A stretch of DNA of 64,000 nt from Sophora flavescens (Eukaryota; Streptophyta; Magnoliopsida; Fabales; Fabaceae). The translations under genes were made by a program, and so were the position numbers. The notes below the pieces were generated by a model, which ran no database searches, had not been told where the DNA came from, and worked only from the letters and a program-made list of their open reading frames with translations. The stretch is taken from positions 64,588,200 to 64,652,199 of the forward strand of contig CM061065.1 of the NCBI GenBank assembly GCA_030762895.1, in the 5' to 3' direction. Positions 53,950 through 64,000 of the stretch are shown one piece after another. Each line of letters begins with the position of its first letter. Within the stretch, counting starts at the first letter, position 1.

Positions 53950-55225
53950 TTTACCAGTTTTGATTTTATGGGATCTTGTAGCCAGATTTATCATTCAAAA
54001 GACTGTTAGGAACTAGCTTGTGATTATATACTTTTTTGCTTCATGTTGTCTACTTTTGTTTGGAGGGACAGTATATCTCTTTATGGGTGATTGATTCTAC
54101 AATGCACTATGGTGCATCATGCACCAAGTAATTTTGTAGGTTTTCAAGTAAACAAAATTAATAAATGCACAATTTTTTATTTATAAATTTAACCCTCCTC
54201 TGCCTAGAGAAGCAATAAACTAAAGTTATGCCTACAAAAGCAATGTCCTCCTCTGCCTCAGGTCATTCTGGTTTAGAAATAAGAAATTGGTAGTTCTATG
54301 AACTCATCTCCAATTGCTTTTGAAGACTACCATTGCTCTTATAGTTTTGATAAGAATGAAGATTTTCAACAACCTACACAACACTCATTATTTGCTGTCA
54401 TTTACATCAGATTAACATTGTGATTGCTTGGCCCTATATCCCTTTCAGGATGTATTTCTGTAAAAAATCCAAAGCTTCAAATAATTAACTCTGCCTTCAG
54501 GTGCCTTATTGGCAAGGCCAAAACCTGCCTAATTAACAATGAGAGCAGCTCCAAGTGATAACTCAGTTTGAGACCTGGATTATATGTCTATATATATATA
54601 TCTCAAGTGTCATCCCAAGTCTAGAAGGCAATGTGGACCGCATCATGTGATGCGGCCGCAACATCTCGGTTGTGGTGGCCACGAAACCTTATCGGACTGT
54701 GATTGTGGACTGCATCGGCTACAATATGACTGCATCAAACTGCAACAACTGCAACGCATCCATGGTTGCAACGTGACCACAACCGCAATTTAAAACCTTG
54801 CTAAAAGTTATCGTGCTACCAAAGAAGATTGTAGGCTAGTTGTGTTTGAGTCATAACCTTCAAAACAGAACACCTCTTTGAAGCATTTCATCAAACAGCT
54901 TCTATGCTCTCAGAAGATAACGTTTAGAATGCAATGTCAGTTTGACCTATCTCTCAAACAGCTTCCTGGAACCAGACGATTTCTTTAGGAGCTGTTTGGC
55001 TCGGGGGCTTTTGGGAATGACCTATTTGTGGTTTTCCATTGAAGATGAGGACTTTGCATGTGGGTCTCAAGTTGCACTGATACATTCATTTTGAATGAGG
55101 CGTTGGAGAAGAGAGAGTGTAGGAGAAGGGAAAGTTCGGACTTTGGAAGCTATAGGAATGTGAAGAGATTTGGAGAACCCAATCTCCTATTCTCTGTGAT
55201 TGACTCCAGCTCCAGCGAATAACCC
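53950..55225. other. unannotated spacer with a dispersed-repeat-like segment
   Basis: 53950-54600 shows no feature I can name beyond the likely former 3' UTR of the RPS2 exon. At about 54630-54800 a GC-rich stretch with repeated TGCGGCCGCAACA/GCAACTGCAAC-type words ends GACCACAACCGCAATTTAAA. This resembles a widespread dicot dispersed repeat, but its ends were not resolved. 54810-55225 holds nothing recognised. Confidence 0.4.
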
Positions 55226-55437
55226 GTTTTCCAATATTGTTATTGACTTCGGTACATGACATTCCTTATTTTACAAATCTCTTATGTCTTATAGGTCTTT
55301 AGTTCGAATCTTGATCATGGGAATGCACCAATATTAAAACTCTCGAGGGAGAGCTTTGCCGTCCTTGTGGTTCTACCCGGCTCGAGTAATTAATCTCCGC
55401 AAGTGTGCCGGGAGACAACCGAGAACCAAAAAAAAAA
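55226..55437 (+). mobile_element. tRNA-derived SINE (plus strand)
   Basis: A Pol III box B-like AGTTCGAATC lies at 55301-55310. It is followed by a SINE body with GGGAGAGCTTTGCCGTCCTT and GTGGTTCTACCCGGCTCGAG, and a poly(A) run at 55428-55437. The 5' boundary is approximate and no target duplication was established. Confidence 0.6.
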
Positions 55438-57139
55438 TTTGGTTGTGTAAGGATGATCTGTTAGGTGTGTACCTATGCAAGATTTTCTCCATATATGGGA
55501 CTCCATCATTATTATCCCAACATCTCTTTTTTTTATTTATACATTTTGAAGTGTTCTTAAATGAGTCTCACCATGACACATCACTTATTTTTATTATTTA
55601 CAACTGAAGCACCTCATATTTCCAATCCAACAACTTCTAAAAAATTCTTAAATGTGTTCCACCAATAACTATAAAAAAAAGAAACCGGTATGTTAAAAAA
55701 GAAAAAAAGGCCAAGTATCCCACAAGCATCGATGCTCGTGGAAGCACCCTCAAAATTGGGGTGCTTGTTAAGCACCTACTCCAATGGTGCTCCCAAAATA
55801 AGCATCGGTGCTTGTGTTCTTAAAGCTAACAACGATTCTTTGTTCTACAGATTGGCATGAAGGGGCGACACAGAAGCACACTTGCACCTCTCTGGATTGT
55901 GTCATTTACTAGCGACAGCCAAATAGAAGAGGTAGAATACATTGGTATTTTTTTTTTTTAATAAAATGGTAGTAAGTGAGCTACCACTTCGTGACTCCGA
56001 TGGCTGGAGTGACATGGATATGACTCCTCCCCGAAGAATTTATTTTTTGTCAGGAATTAGAGTCGGAAATCTCCCATATGAGAGTATCTCTATACACACT
56101 CCTTTACCTGACGGATCTAGCATGCTTCCAATAGGGGAAACCCCTAGGAATGCATACATTGTTATTTGAAACTCAGCAAATATCCGGTTAATTAAAACTC
56201 GAAACAAAAGTGCATGTAATAAAGAGAAGTACTGTTCCTCAAAACAAAAGTAAACAACATGAAGCAACAACGTATATAATCACTCACTAGTTCAAAAGTA
56301 GAAACTCTCCCCTTTTAATGCAATCCAAGGCAACTCATGCTAGATTATGCAGCATTTCAGCAAAGCAAATAACATGAAACTCAGATAACTCACACCTCAT
56401 CAATTCAGGAAAAGGGGAATTTTAAAGAGCAATTAGAACTTCTTTCAAGAGCTAATAAAAATGTAAATTCCTAAGGAAAAGGAGTCAAGAAAGATTCAGC
56501 ATACGATATTCCATGCAACATTCAAGCTGCCAAATTATGCACAGAGTAACTATTCCTAGCAAATCAATAAAGAAAAACAAACTCAATGATTTATAGGAAT
56601 TTGAGGAGCACAATGTTCAAGGATGGTAAACAAACACAAATTATCCTGAACATATACGTTCTTTTTGTCTAGACCCTCATTATCTGGAAGTCATATTGAA
56701 TTCCAACTAATCTGAGTCAAGCCGGGTGGACCTATATAAGGGAACAAAACTCTCTCAATATCTATTTAAATCAAAAAAAAAAAAACTACCACCGAGTTGC
56801 TAAGAGATTTAATGCAAGATCTCTTGTCTTGAACACGTCAAGACAAATGAAACTGGAATATGATTCTTCTTGCTCAAATTATGAACAAAATAGGAGGGGC
56901 TGCCTGACAATATATCATGCATATGATGATCCATTAAAAATAACTTGAGCTATAATCCAACTCATATTCTGCAAATTTAAACGGAAAAGTGAATATTGCC
57001 TTCCTTGCCATGAAGCCTTTATAGGTTTCAAAAACACCAAGCCACCAATGGAACATGATATTTTCACTCAGGCACATGGCAAAGAGATTTTATCATTTTT
57101 TCATATAGGCAAATATTAGTTGTTAGCTTATTATATAGG
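55438..57139. other. unannotated spacer
   Basis: There is no supported gene. Short ORFs (for example at 55942-56169, MVFFFFNKMVVSELPL) match nothing known to me. A GCATCG(A/G)TGCT-rich stretch at 55720-55820 with repeated AGCACC words has weak dyad symmetry. Confidence 0.4.
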
Positions 57140-57760
57140 TAAAGAGATTTTATGATACGCCTTATGGCACATGACAGCAGAGGACAAGCAGGACAGCACA
57201 GTACAACCCCTTGAGTCCTATAACAACTTTTTATCCTGTACATCGTTTGATAGATAATGGACAATACAAGTAAAATAATATTAATTTTACTATTATACCG
57301 TTTCTAATATATATTGTTATATATTACTATATAATATTATTAATATATGTAAGTATTAGGCAATATACAATATATCTTTATAATATATAGTATATATGAC
57401 AATATATTATTACTATCATGATAATATTATATATATTATTAATATGTATTATATATAACGTTAATGTTTGAAAAAAATTAAATAACCTTAACGTGGGGTG
57501 GGGAGAGAGAGGAGAGGGAGCAGAGAGAGGGAGGAGAGGGAGAGGGAGGAGAGAGATGGAGAGGAGAGAGATGGAGAGGGAGATGTAAGGATAATTTTAT
57601 CTTTTTTATAATCTGTCCATGGGATAAAAGTTGTCTCATGGTTTTTTGTCATGTCCCTCACTCCGTTTTGTCCCCTGACCACTTTTCAGATCAAACAAAG
57701 GACATAATTTTTTGTGTTGTCCAGTATCCTGAAATTTTTTCAAATCAAACGCACCATATC
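57140..57760. mobile_element. possible decayed inverted-repeat DNA element
   Basis: The left part (57160-57270, with GGACAAGCAGGACAGCACAG) and the right part (57600-57760, with TTGTCCCCTGACC and TTGTCCAGTATCCTG) are enriched in complementary GGACA/TGTCC words. They enclose AT-rich (57290-57470) and GA-rich (57495-57585) cores. Termini and target duplication could not be fixed, so this is tentative. Confidence 0.35.
57495..57585. repeat. GA-rich low-complexity tract
   Basis: An impure (GGGAGA/GAGAGAGATG) polypurine tract of about 90 bp. Confidence 0.95.
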
Positions 57761-58430
57761 ACTCTCAAAGTGATGTTGTCAGATATTCAGAAACAAAATC
57801 ACAATGGAACTTAATTACCTTGTATATACACCGAGCAGAGGTGCTTAGCAATCCTTCAACCGGAACACCAAAGTGGTTTTATCAAAAACAAATTAAATCA
57901 CCAATAGCCCAATAAGCAGTACGTCATTCAGTTTCAACAATAATCAATAGCTTACTAAGCAAGAAACTTCATTGATCATTACAATACAATATTAATTAAA
58001 CAAAAATTTCATTGATTTCAAGTTTCACAATACAATAAAATGTATGGAGAATTAGAAGATAGTGATTTTACCAAATAGGATCTCTGCTTTGGTGTAGGAG
58101 GGAAGTTGAATATAATTCGATGGGATCTCCGCATTTTCCAATCTATATGAAGCTCCTTCTTGTTGCACCCCTCTCATAATAAGCTTGCTCGTATCTTCCA
58201 TAATGATTCTATATGCTTTTATTTTTTTGTGACCAAGAAATATAGATGAATTACAAAGGCTACAAGTATGCATATTACATGGAGTATGCATCCAAAACAA
58301 AACAAAGCAGCATTTTGATATGAAAATGCAGAGTACCCATCAAATAACATTCAACTCCACTTTTTATTCATAAAGAGAAGAGGAGGACTGCACTTTCTCA
58401 AAGAGAAAATATGAATATCAGGTGTAACTC
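57761..58430. other. unannotated AT-rich spacer
   Basis: No gene, RNA or repeat was recognised. A minus-strand ORF at 58052-58300 has no recognisable similarity. Confidence 0.4.
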
Positions 58431-58791
58431 TTTTTATTTAGAGTAGGAGCAGTAGAATTTGAATCCCAATTGGATAACAATTTTAATAAATTTGTTAATT
58501 TGTTAATATTTTTTATCTACTTGAAATCCATTAGCATACATCCTTACCAGGATAATTATCTCAACCAATTTGTTATGTTATCTCTTGAATTTTATCTTTG
58601 TCAGTTGTTAATTATATCTCTCCTATATCTATTAGTTCTCTTTCTTCTAACCTCTATCAATTTTCAAATTTAAAAATTTTCTTCCTATCACCCCATTTAT
58701 TTCTATTTTTAATTTTTTTTTATCTTCAGAGTTTTAGACTTATCAGAAAAGATGTATAAAATAATTTAACGCTACTCTTATTTGTAGAATA

Positions 58792-58974
58792 GAGTTTAAT
58801 TAGTATATACTGTCACTGTAAAGTTTTTTACATAGTCAACCAATCAGAAATCAAGGTATAGATGACTTTTAAGGTAGTTAGGATAAGAGTCAAAGATTTT
58901 TAATGAAATGTCAATTTATGATTGGTTGACAGTGTAAAAAATCTTTACACTGTCAATACATATCAATTAAATCC
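58792..58974. mobile_element. Mutator-like MITE (183 bp) with 9-bp target duplication
   Basis: The ends GAGTTTAATT...ACTGTCACTGTAAAG and the mirror GGATTTAATT...TTGACAGTGTAAAG (reverse strand) form TIRs of about 50 bp. The flanks are TGTAGAATA (58783-58791) and TATAGAATA (58975-58983), a 9-bp duplication with one mismatch. It is noncoding and would need a Mutator transposase in trans. Confidence 0.82.
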
Positions 58975-59815
58975 TATAGAATATGGGTAGCAGAGTTTGA
59001 ATCGTAATCGAATAGCAATTTCAATAAATTTGTTAATATTTTTATCTGCTTATCCTTATTTCCAAGCTTTATTTTATTTCAATATTTATCTTTATTTTAT
59101 CACCTTTTTTTTTTATGAAATATGTTAGCATGTATCCTTATCAAGATAATTATCTCAACAGTTTTGTTATTTTATTCCTATATTTTACCTCTAATAGTTT
59201 TTTTATTCTATCTCTTATATCTTTTAGTTCTCTTTCTTCTAACCTCTTTTATCAATTCTTCAAATTTTAAATTTTACTTCCTATCATCTTTTTTTTTAAT
59301 TTTTTTTATATTCCTAATTTTTAAACTTATTTGGCTAACATGTTAGAAAAGATGTATAAAATGATTTAATACTACTTTTATTTATAAAGTAGAGGTAGCA
59401 TAGTTTGAATCTTAATCAATAAATTTGTTAATGTATTTGACCTACTTATCCTTATTTCTAAGCTTTATTTTCTTTCAATATTTAACTTTATCTTCTATTT
59501 TTTTGAGAAACATATTAGAATGCATCCTAATTAATCAAGATAATTATATTAACAATGTTTTTTTTTTCATAAAAGATATACTTAGGCCTCATAGGAAATG
59601 GGAAACAATGTTGTTATTTTATCACTTATATTTCATCTCTATTAGTTTTTTTAATTCTATCTCTCCTCTATCTATTAGTTCTCTTTCTTCAACCTCTCTT
59701 ATCAATTATTTAAATTTTAAAATTTTATTCTTATCAACCATTTTTTAAAACTTTTTTATGTTCATATTTTTTAGACTTATTGTGTTGACATTTTACAAAG
59801 GATGTATAAAATAAT

Positions 59816-60071
59816 GGACTTAATTTTTTTATAAGCAGATGTTAGCAATTAGAGTATTATGTTAGTCGGGGAGTTGAACCCATGATCTTCTTATCACTCA
59901 AAACCCTATGTCCCTTCTCCAAACCAACTTGACCAACTTATAACTTCAAATAATGGATTTAATTTATGTGCACTATCAATGTAAAGATTTATTTACTTAA
60001 TCAACCAATCAGAAATTACTACATTATTAAAACCATTTAATAAACTTTACATTTTACTACCAATTAAATTC
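59816..60071. mobile_element. second MITE of the same family, interrupted by a SINE
   Basis: It starts GGACTTAAT and ends ACCAATTAAATTC. The flanks TAAAATAAT at 59807-59815 and 60072-60080 are a perfect 9-bp duplication. Without the SINE and its duplicated target the element is about 117 bp, shorter than its relative at 58792. Confidence 0.8.
59825..59948 (-). mobile_element. short SINE nested in the MITE
   Basis: On the minus strand it has a box A-like GGTCAAGTTGGTTTGG, a box B-like GGGTTCAACTCC and an A-rich tail (plus-strand T run 59823-59831). The target duplication is AATAATGG(A)(C/T)TTAAT at 59810-59824 and 59949-59963, 15 bp with one mismatch. At 124 bp it is at the short end for plant SINEs. 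Confidence 0.75.
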
Positions 60072-60122
60072 TAAAATAATCTAAGGCTACTTTTATTAAC
60101 AGAGTAGAGGCAGTAGATTTGC

Positions 60123-61229
60123 ACGAGTGATATTATATTTCCAGTAAGAGAGAACAATGGTGGTCATTATTCTTGGCAGTTAAATAATGAGACAACTGCT
60201 TTTTACTTGACAAATTTCCCAAACAATTTCCTTCATAAAGATATGTGGGCAGTCTTCAATCGGTATGGACAAGTGAGGGAGGTTTATATCCCTCCGAGGA
60301 AAAACAAAGGTGGTGAAAGGTTTGGATTTGTCAGGCTAGCGAAAGTCATTGATGCAAAGGCCATGGAGGCGAGGCTGAACACAATATTAATCGGTAATCA
60401 GAAACTATCGGTTAATATACCTAGGTATGGTAGGGATGGGTCGATGCAAGGGCAAGCACACACACAGAAGAGGTTTGTGGGCAAGAATGATAACATTTTA
60501 AGAAAAGGAGTGTCATTCATTGATGTGGTCCAGAACCTTGAGAAACAAGGTGTTGATATGAAAGGGAGGAGGCCTATTTCGGGTGAGACCCAATTCTGTG
60601 AAGATGGAGTTGGGATTGGGCCAAAAGGGACCTTGGTAAAGCAAGTACCGCTAAGGGAATCCGTGGAAGGGCTTGGTTCAAAAAGCAATCATATTGATGA
60701 TGTGCCTGACTCAATTGAAACGGTGAGTAACCTAGAGAACTTGGTGGGTGGGAATTCGTCCAGCCTGCCCTGTTCGCTTGGGGCGCAAGTGCATGGAATG
60801 GTTTCTGCTAAGGACATGCGTAAACTTCAGAGGAATAATATGTGGAAGTCAATTCATGACATTGTTGGGACGCCTGTGGATTTAGGGAGCGGGAAGGGTC
60901 TACGCCGTCGCTCGGTGACATGCAATGGGGAGACCAGTAATGTAAACAGAAGGGCGATTGTTCATGGGCAAAAGGGAGGGACTGGTCCTTTGGTAGCTCT
61001 TCAGTTTGCCGATGATCAAGGTATGGAGGTCTCTGACTCGGCTATTTTGAATTGTAATAATTTGATTTATGCACATAATTTTAAGTCTCCAGAACAAAAA
61101 CGTGGGATATAGGTGTAGATTTAGGAGTTTCTTTTAAAGGGAATGTGGAAACATTGTTGAGTAAGTTTAAAGAAATGGAAGAAAGGGACAAGGGTGAGAA
61201 GGGAGAGAATGTGGGTTCTCAATTAATGT
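60123..61229 (+). pseudogene. LINE ORF1 with RNA-recognition motif
   Basis: The frame is open without an ATG from about 60123. The RRM is at the N-terminus: RNP2-like TAFYLTNFP, then FNRYGQVREVYIPP, then RNP1 GERFGFVRL. A long polar tail follows, ending at a TAG at 61110-61112. Further ORF1-like sequence (LLSKFKEMEERDKGEKGE) continues in another frame to about 61229, so there is one frameshift near the C-terminus. RRM ORF1 proteins are known in plant LINEs and bind the element RNA. The usual N-terminal start is missing. Confidence 0.8.
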
Positions 61230-64000
61230 AGGAACTATTAATATTAGGGGCTTGAGTGCGGTGGTGAAAAGAAAGAAACTCCGCAGTCTCATTTCGGTAG
61301 AAAAGCTAGAGTTTTTAGCAGTTCAAGAAACTAAGTTAGAGGTAATAGATAGTTCTGTTTGCCAAAATATTTGGGGTAATGTGGATTGTGATTGGAGCTA
61401 TGCTCCATCTTTAGGTTGGTCGGGTGGTATTCTGAGTTTGTGGGGTACACACAGCATGCAATGTTTATTTTCCTTTAAGGGGTTTGGCTTTGTGGGGTCA
61501 TGTTTTGAAAAGGGGGAGTTACGGTTAAAGTGCTTTGTGGTTAACATTTATTCACCGTGCGACTTGAATAGAAAAATTAAAGTTTGGAATGATTTGAAGA
61601 AAGCTAAGGCGAATTTTGGTAAGTAGGTGGTGCCTAGTGGGAGATTTTAATGCTGTGTCAAATCGTAGTGAAAGGAAGGGGGTTGGAAATTATAATGGAT
61701 CTCAAGAGGTGGGAGAATTTAGGAATTTCATAAATGAGTTGGAGTTAATTGACCCACCACTGCTTGGTAGAAAGTATACTTGGTACAGGGCCGACGGCTC
61801 GGAGATGAGTCGCCTAGATAGGTTTCTTATGTCAGGATTGGTTGTCAACATGGGAAGTGGTGGCCCAATGGGCTTTGAATAGAGACGTGTCGGCCATTGC
61901 CTGGTTATTATAAAAAATGAGGTCCAAGAGTGGGGACCAAAACTGTTTAGATTCTTAAATTGCTAGTTGGAACTTCCAAATTTTAAAGAAATGGTGGAAA
62001 TTGAATGGGGGAATTTTTCTGTTAATGGGTGGATGGGTTATGTACTGAAAGAAAAACTGAAATTGCTCAAGGGTAAACTACAATTATGGAATTGGGAGGT
62101 TTTTGGGAATGTGGATAAAAAATTATCAGATCCGGAAGTAGAAATTAGTAGGTTAGATGTCAAGGCAGAAAATGAGGGTTTGTCAGAGGAGGAGGTGGGT
62201 ATGAGACAAATTTTTTTGTGGAAATATGGAAGGCAACGAAAGCAAAAGAGAGTCTATCGCGACAAAAATCCATGGTTTAGTGGCTTAGGGAAGGGGATTT
62301 AAATTCTGCGTTTTTCCCATGCGAGTTTGGTGAGTCGGAGACGAAGGAATCAACTCGTGGAGTTTAAGGTGGATGACCCGTGGGTGGAGGAAGTAAACCA
62401 AATAAAAAATGAGGTTAAAAAACATTTTTCTAATTTGTATAAGGAGGAGGTTTGGGAACATCCACTGTTAGATGGTGTGAATTTCAAGAGTCTAAATGAG
62501 GTTAAAAAAAAAAAAGAACTGGTGGAAAGGTTCTCTCAGGAGGAGTTGGAGGAAGTGGTCTTTATTTTTTATGGGAACAGATGGCTTTAACTATAAGTTC
62601 ATTCAGGAATTCTGGTCATTGTTGAGGGAGGAAATGTGGGTTATGGTAAATGAGTTTTTTGAGACTAAAATGATACCAAAAGGTTTTACAGCATACTTTG
62701 TGGCACTGATACCAAAGATAATAAATCCACAAGTTTTGAGTGGTTTCAGACCGATTTCTCTGATGGGTTGTATGTACAAAATTATATCAAAACTTCTAGC
62801 AAATCGTTTGAAGATTGTTATGGAAAGTCTAATTTCATGCAATCAATCCGCGTTTATAACTAACAGGAATATTCTGGACGGGGTTGTGGTCATAAATGAG
62901 GTAGTGGATTTTGTGAAAAATAAGAAGAAGGAATGTTTGATCCTAAAAGTTGATTTTGAAAAAGCTTATGATTCTATGAACTATAAGTTTCTGGACTATA
63001 TGCTGGGAAGGTTTGGATTCTGTGAAAAGTGGAAGGCGTGGATGAGGGCGTGTATCTGTTCAGGCTAGTGCTCAGTGCTGGTAAATGGAAGCCCAACAAA
63101 GGAGGTAATGATCCATAAGGGGTTAAAACAAGGAGATCCTCTATCTTCGTTTTTGTATCTGTTAGTTGCTGAAGGCCTGAGTGGCCTATTGGAGAATGCA
63201 GTAAGCAAAGGGTTTTTTAGAGGGTGTGAGATAAGGAATGGTGGACCAATAGTTTCAATTCTACAATATGCGGATGATACTATTCTGGTGGGGGATGCAA
63301 CATGGGGAAATCTGTGGGTGATGAAAGCGGTGCTAAGGTGTTTTGAATTGGTTTCCGGTCTCAAAGTAAACTTTAAAAAAATAAGAGTCATTGGTTTGAA
63401 TGTGGATCACCTTTTTCTTAAAATGAGTGAATATTTTATGAATTGTAAGAGAGGGGAGGTTCCTTTTAAATACTTAGGACTCCCGGTGGGGGCCGATCCT
63501 AAGAAAATTTCAACTTGGCAACCAATTTTGAATGTCGTGGAAAGAAGGTTGGCCACATGGAAAGGGAGAAATCTGTCTTTTGGAGGGAGGATAACTTTGA
63601 TAAATTCAGTTATTAACAGCCTGCCTATATACTTCCTCTCCTTTATGAGAATACCAAGGAAAGTTTTAAGGATCATCATTAGGTTTCAAAGGTATTTCTT
63701 ATGGGGTGGTAATTCTGAAAGGAAGAAGATTGCATAGGTCAGATGGGAGGTTGTGTGTAGGTCGAAGGAGGAAGGTGGACTAGGTATTAAAAGCATTGAC
63801 TGGTTTAATTTAGCTCTTCTTGGAAAGTGGAGGTGGAGAGTTCTTAAGGAAGGAAAAGATCTTTGGAGGGATATTCTTAGTGCTAGGTATGGGGTGGTGG
63901 CGGAGGGACCGACGGACTTAGTTTTAGGAGTAGGTATTAGAAAAGGCTCATTTTGGTGGAAAGTTATATGTAGACTGGGAAGAGTAAATAATGTGGAGGA
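61230..64000 (+). pseudogene. LINE ORF2, endonuclease and reverse transcriptase (3' end outside window)
   Basis: ORF2 starts near NVGTINIRGLS, overlapping the ORF1 end. Endonuclease motifs are NIRGL, QETKLE and, in the next frame, VGDFNAVSN and SRLDRFLMS. The catalytic SDH appears as a frame-damaged GH with Asp changed to Gly. RT is spread over frames: LIPKIINPQVLSGFRPIS, NQSAFITNRNILDG, LILKVDFEKAYDSMNY, GLKQGDPLSSFLY, the active site LQYADDTILVG and FKYLGLPVGADP. At least six breaks were counted, including a TAG at 63067-63069 and one at 63735-63737. Confidence 0.85.

Larger units (their letters stand above)
58431..60120. repeat. decayed tandem array of about 400-bp units with nested insertions
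   Basis: Units begin with an AGAGTAGNNGCAGNRTTTGAATC-like start at about 58440, 58985 and 59391, with a partial unit at about 60103. Each contains AATAAATTTGTTAAT, CATCCTTA.CA.GATAATTAT, TTAGTTCTCTTTCTTC and GATGTATAAAAT blocks in order. They are T-rich on the plus strand, noncoding and diverged. A MITE separates units 1 and 2; a MITE with a SINE inside it separates units 3 and 4. Confidence 0.75.
60121..64000 (+). mobile_element. L1-like LINE with RRM-type ORF1, runs off right edge
   Basis: It begins inside ORF1, where the tandem array ends at about 60120, so it is probably 5'-truncated. It contains an RRM ORF1 and an ORF2 with endonuclease and RT, continuing past the window. It belongs to a different LINE lineage from the DUF4283-type element at 37022. 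Frameshifts and a mutated endonuclease motif show it is inactive. Confidence 0.85.

Noticed and set aside
1..64000. Assembly artefact (fold-back) as the cause of the inverted arms
   Set aside because: The arms differ by many substitutions, a private LINE, private deletions and a private LTR insertion, which an assembly fold-back would not produce; long reads would settle it.

Overview
The window is plant nuclear DNA, almost entirely transposable elements. Evidence: Ty3/gypsy LTR elements with tRNA-iMet-type primer-binding sites, one of them an integrase-chromodomain chromovirus of the Tekay/Del type; plant L1-like LINEs with DUF4283/zinc-knuckle or RRM ORF1 proteins and a C-terminal RNase H; tRNA-derived SINEs; Mutator-type MITEs; and one orphan plant ribosomal-protein exon. 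The AT-rich context and the style of the MITEs and SINEs fit a eudicot, perhaps a legume (inference, moderate to low confidence). No complete host gene, tRNA gene, rRNA gene or CRISPR array was found.

Layout. 1-4890: element A copy 1 (minus strand, running off the left edge), a gypsy-like element with 780-bp LTRs, carrying a nested solo LTR (B). 4891-14021: chromovirus C with a 4.1-kb 5' LTR, decayed gag-pol-chromodomain and a truncated 3' LTR. 14022-20028: truncated B plus element A copy 2 (minus). 20029-25125: an LTR-like fragment (E), two LINE fragments and a SINE. 25126-29858: large LTR D (minus). 29859-35164: C copy 2 (minus), internally deleted and cut by D. 35165-49827: A copy 3 (plus), holding a full-length 6.0-kb L1-like LINE with an 18-bp target duplication and the complete 4046-bp solo LTR B. 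49919-52074: solo LTR D' with a perfect 5-bp target duplication. 52080-60120: low-density region with inverted-repeat elements, a last exon of ribosomal protein uS5/RPS2, SINEs, a decayed tandem array and nested MITE/SINE insertions. 60121-64000: 5' part of another LINE with RRM, endonuclease and reverse transcriptase.

How it fits together. The left (1 to about 11800) and right (29859 to about 48000) flanks are inverted copies of one nested A-B-C cluster. B sits at the same position with the same target site in three copies of A, and C sits at the same point of A's LTR in two. The copies therefore arose by DNA-level duplication after the insertions, not by independent transposition. Later events (LINE into A, D into C, deletions with templated filler) differ between arms. 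The coding sequences seen are decayed by stops, frameshifts or deletions, except that the LTR D ORF and some stretches of LINE ORF2 are still open.

The least explained signal is in the long LTRs. Families B and D encode a related, strongly acidic protein of about 155-165 residues in the 3' third of the LTR. Its ATG follows an acceptor-like AG, and family C has a small ORF in the same position. Families B, C, D and D' also share a block near the 5' end, a CT-rich TATA promoter and recurring GGCCGAAAC-like motifs, which in C form five 143-bp tandem units.
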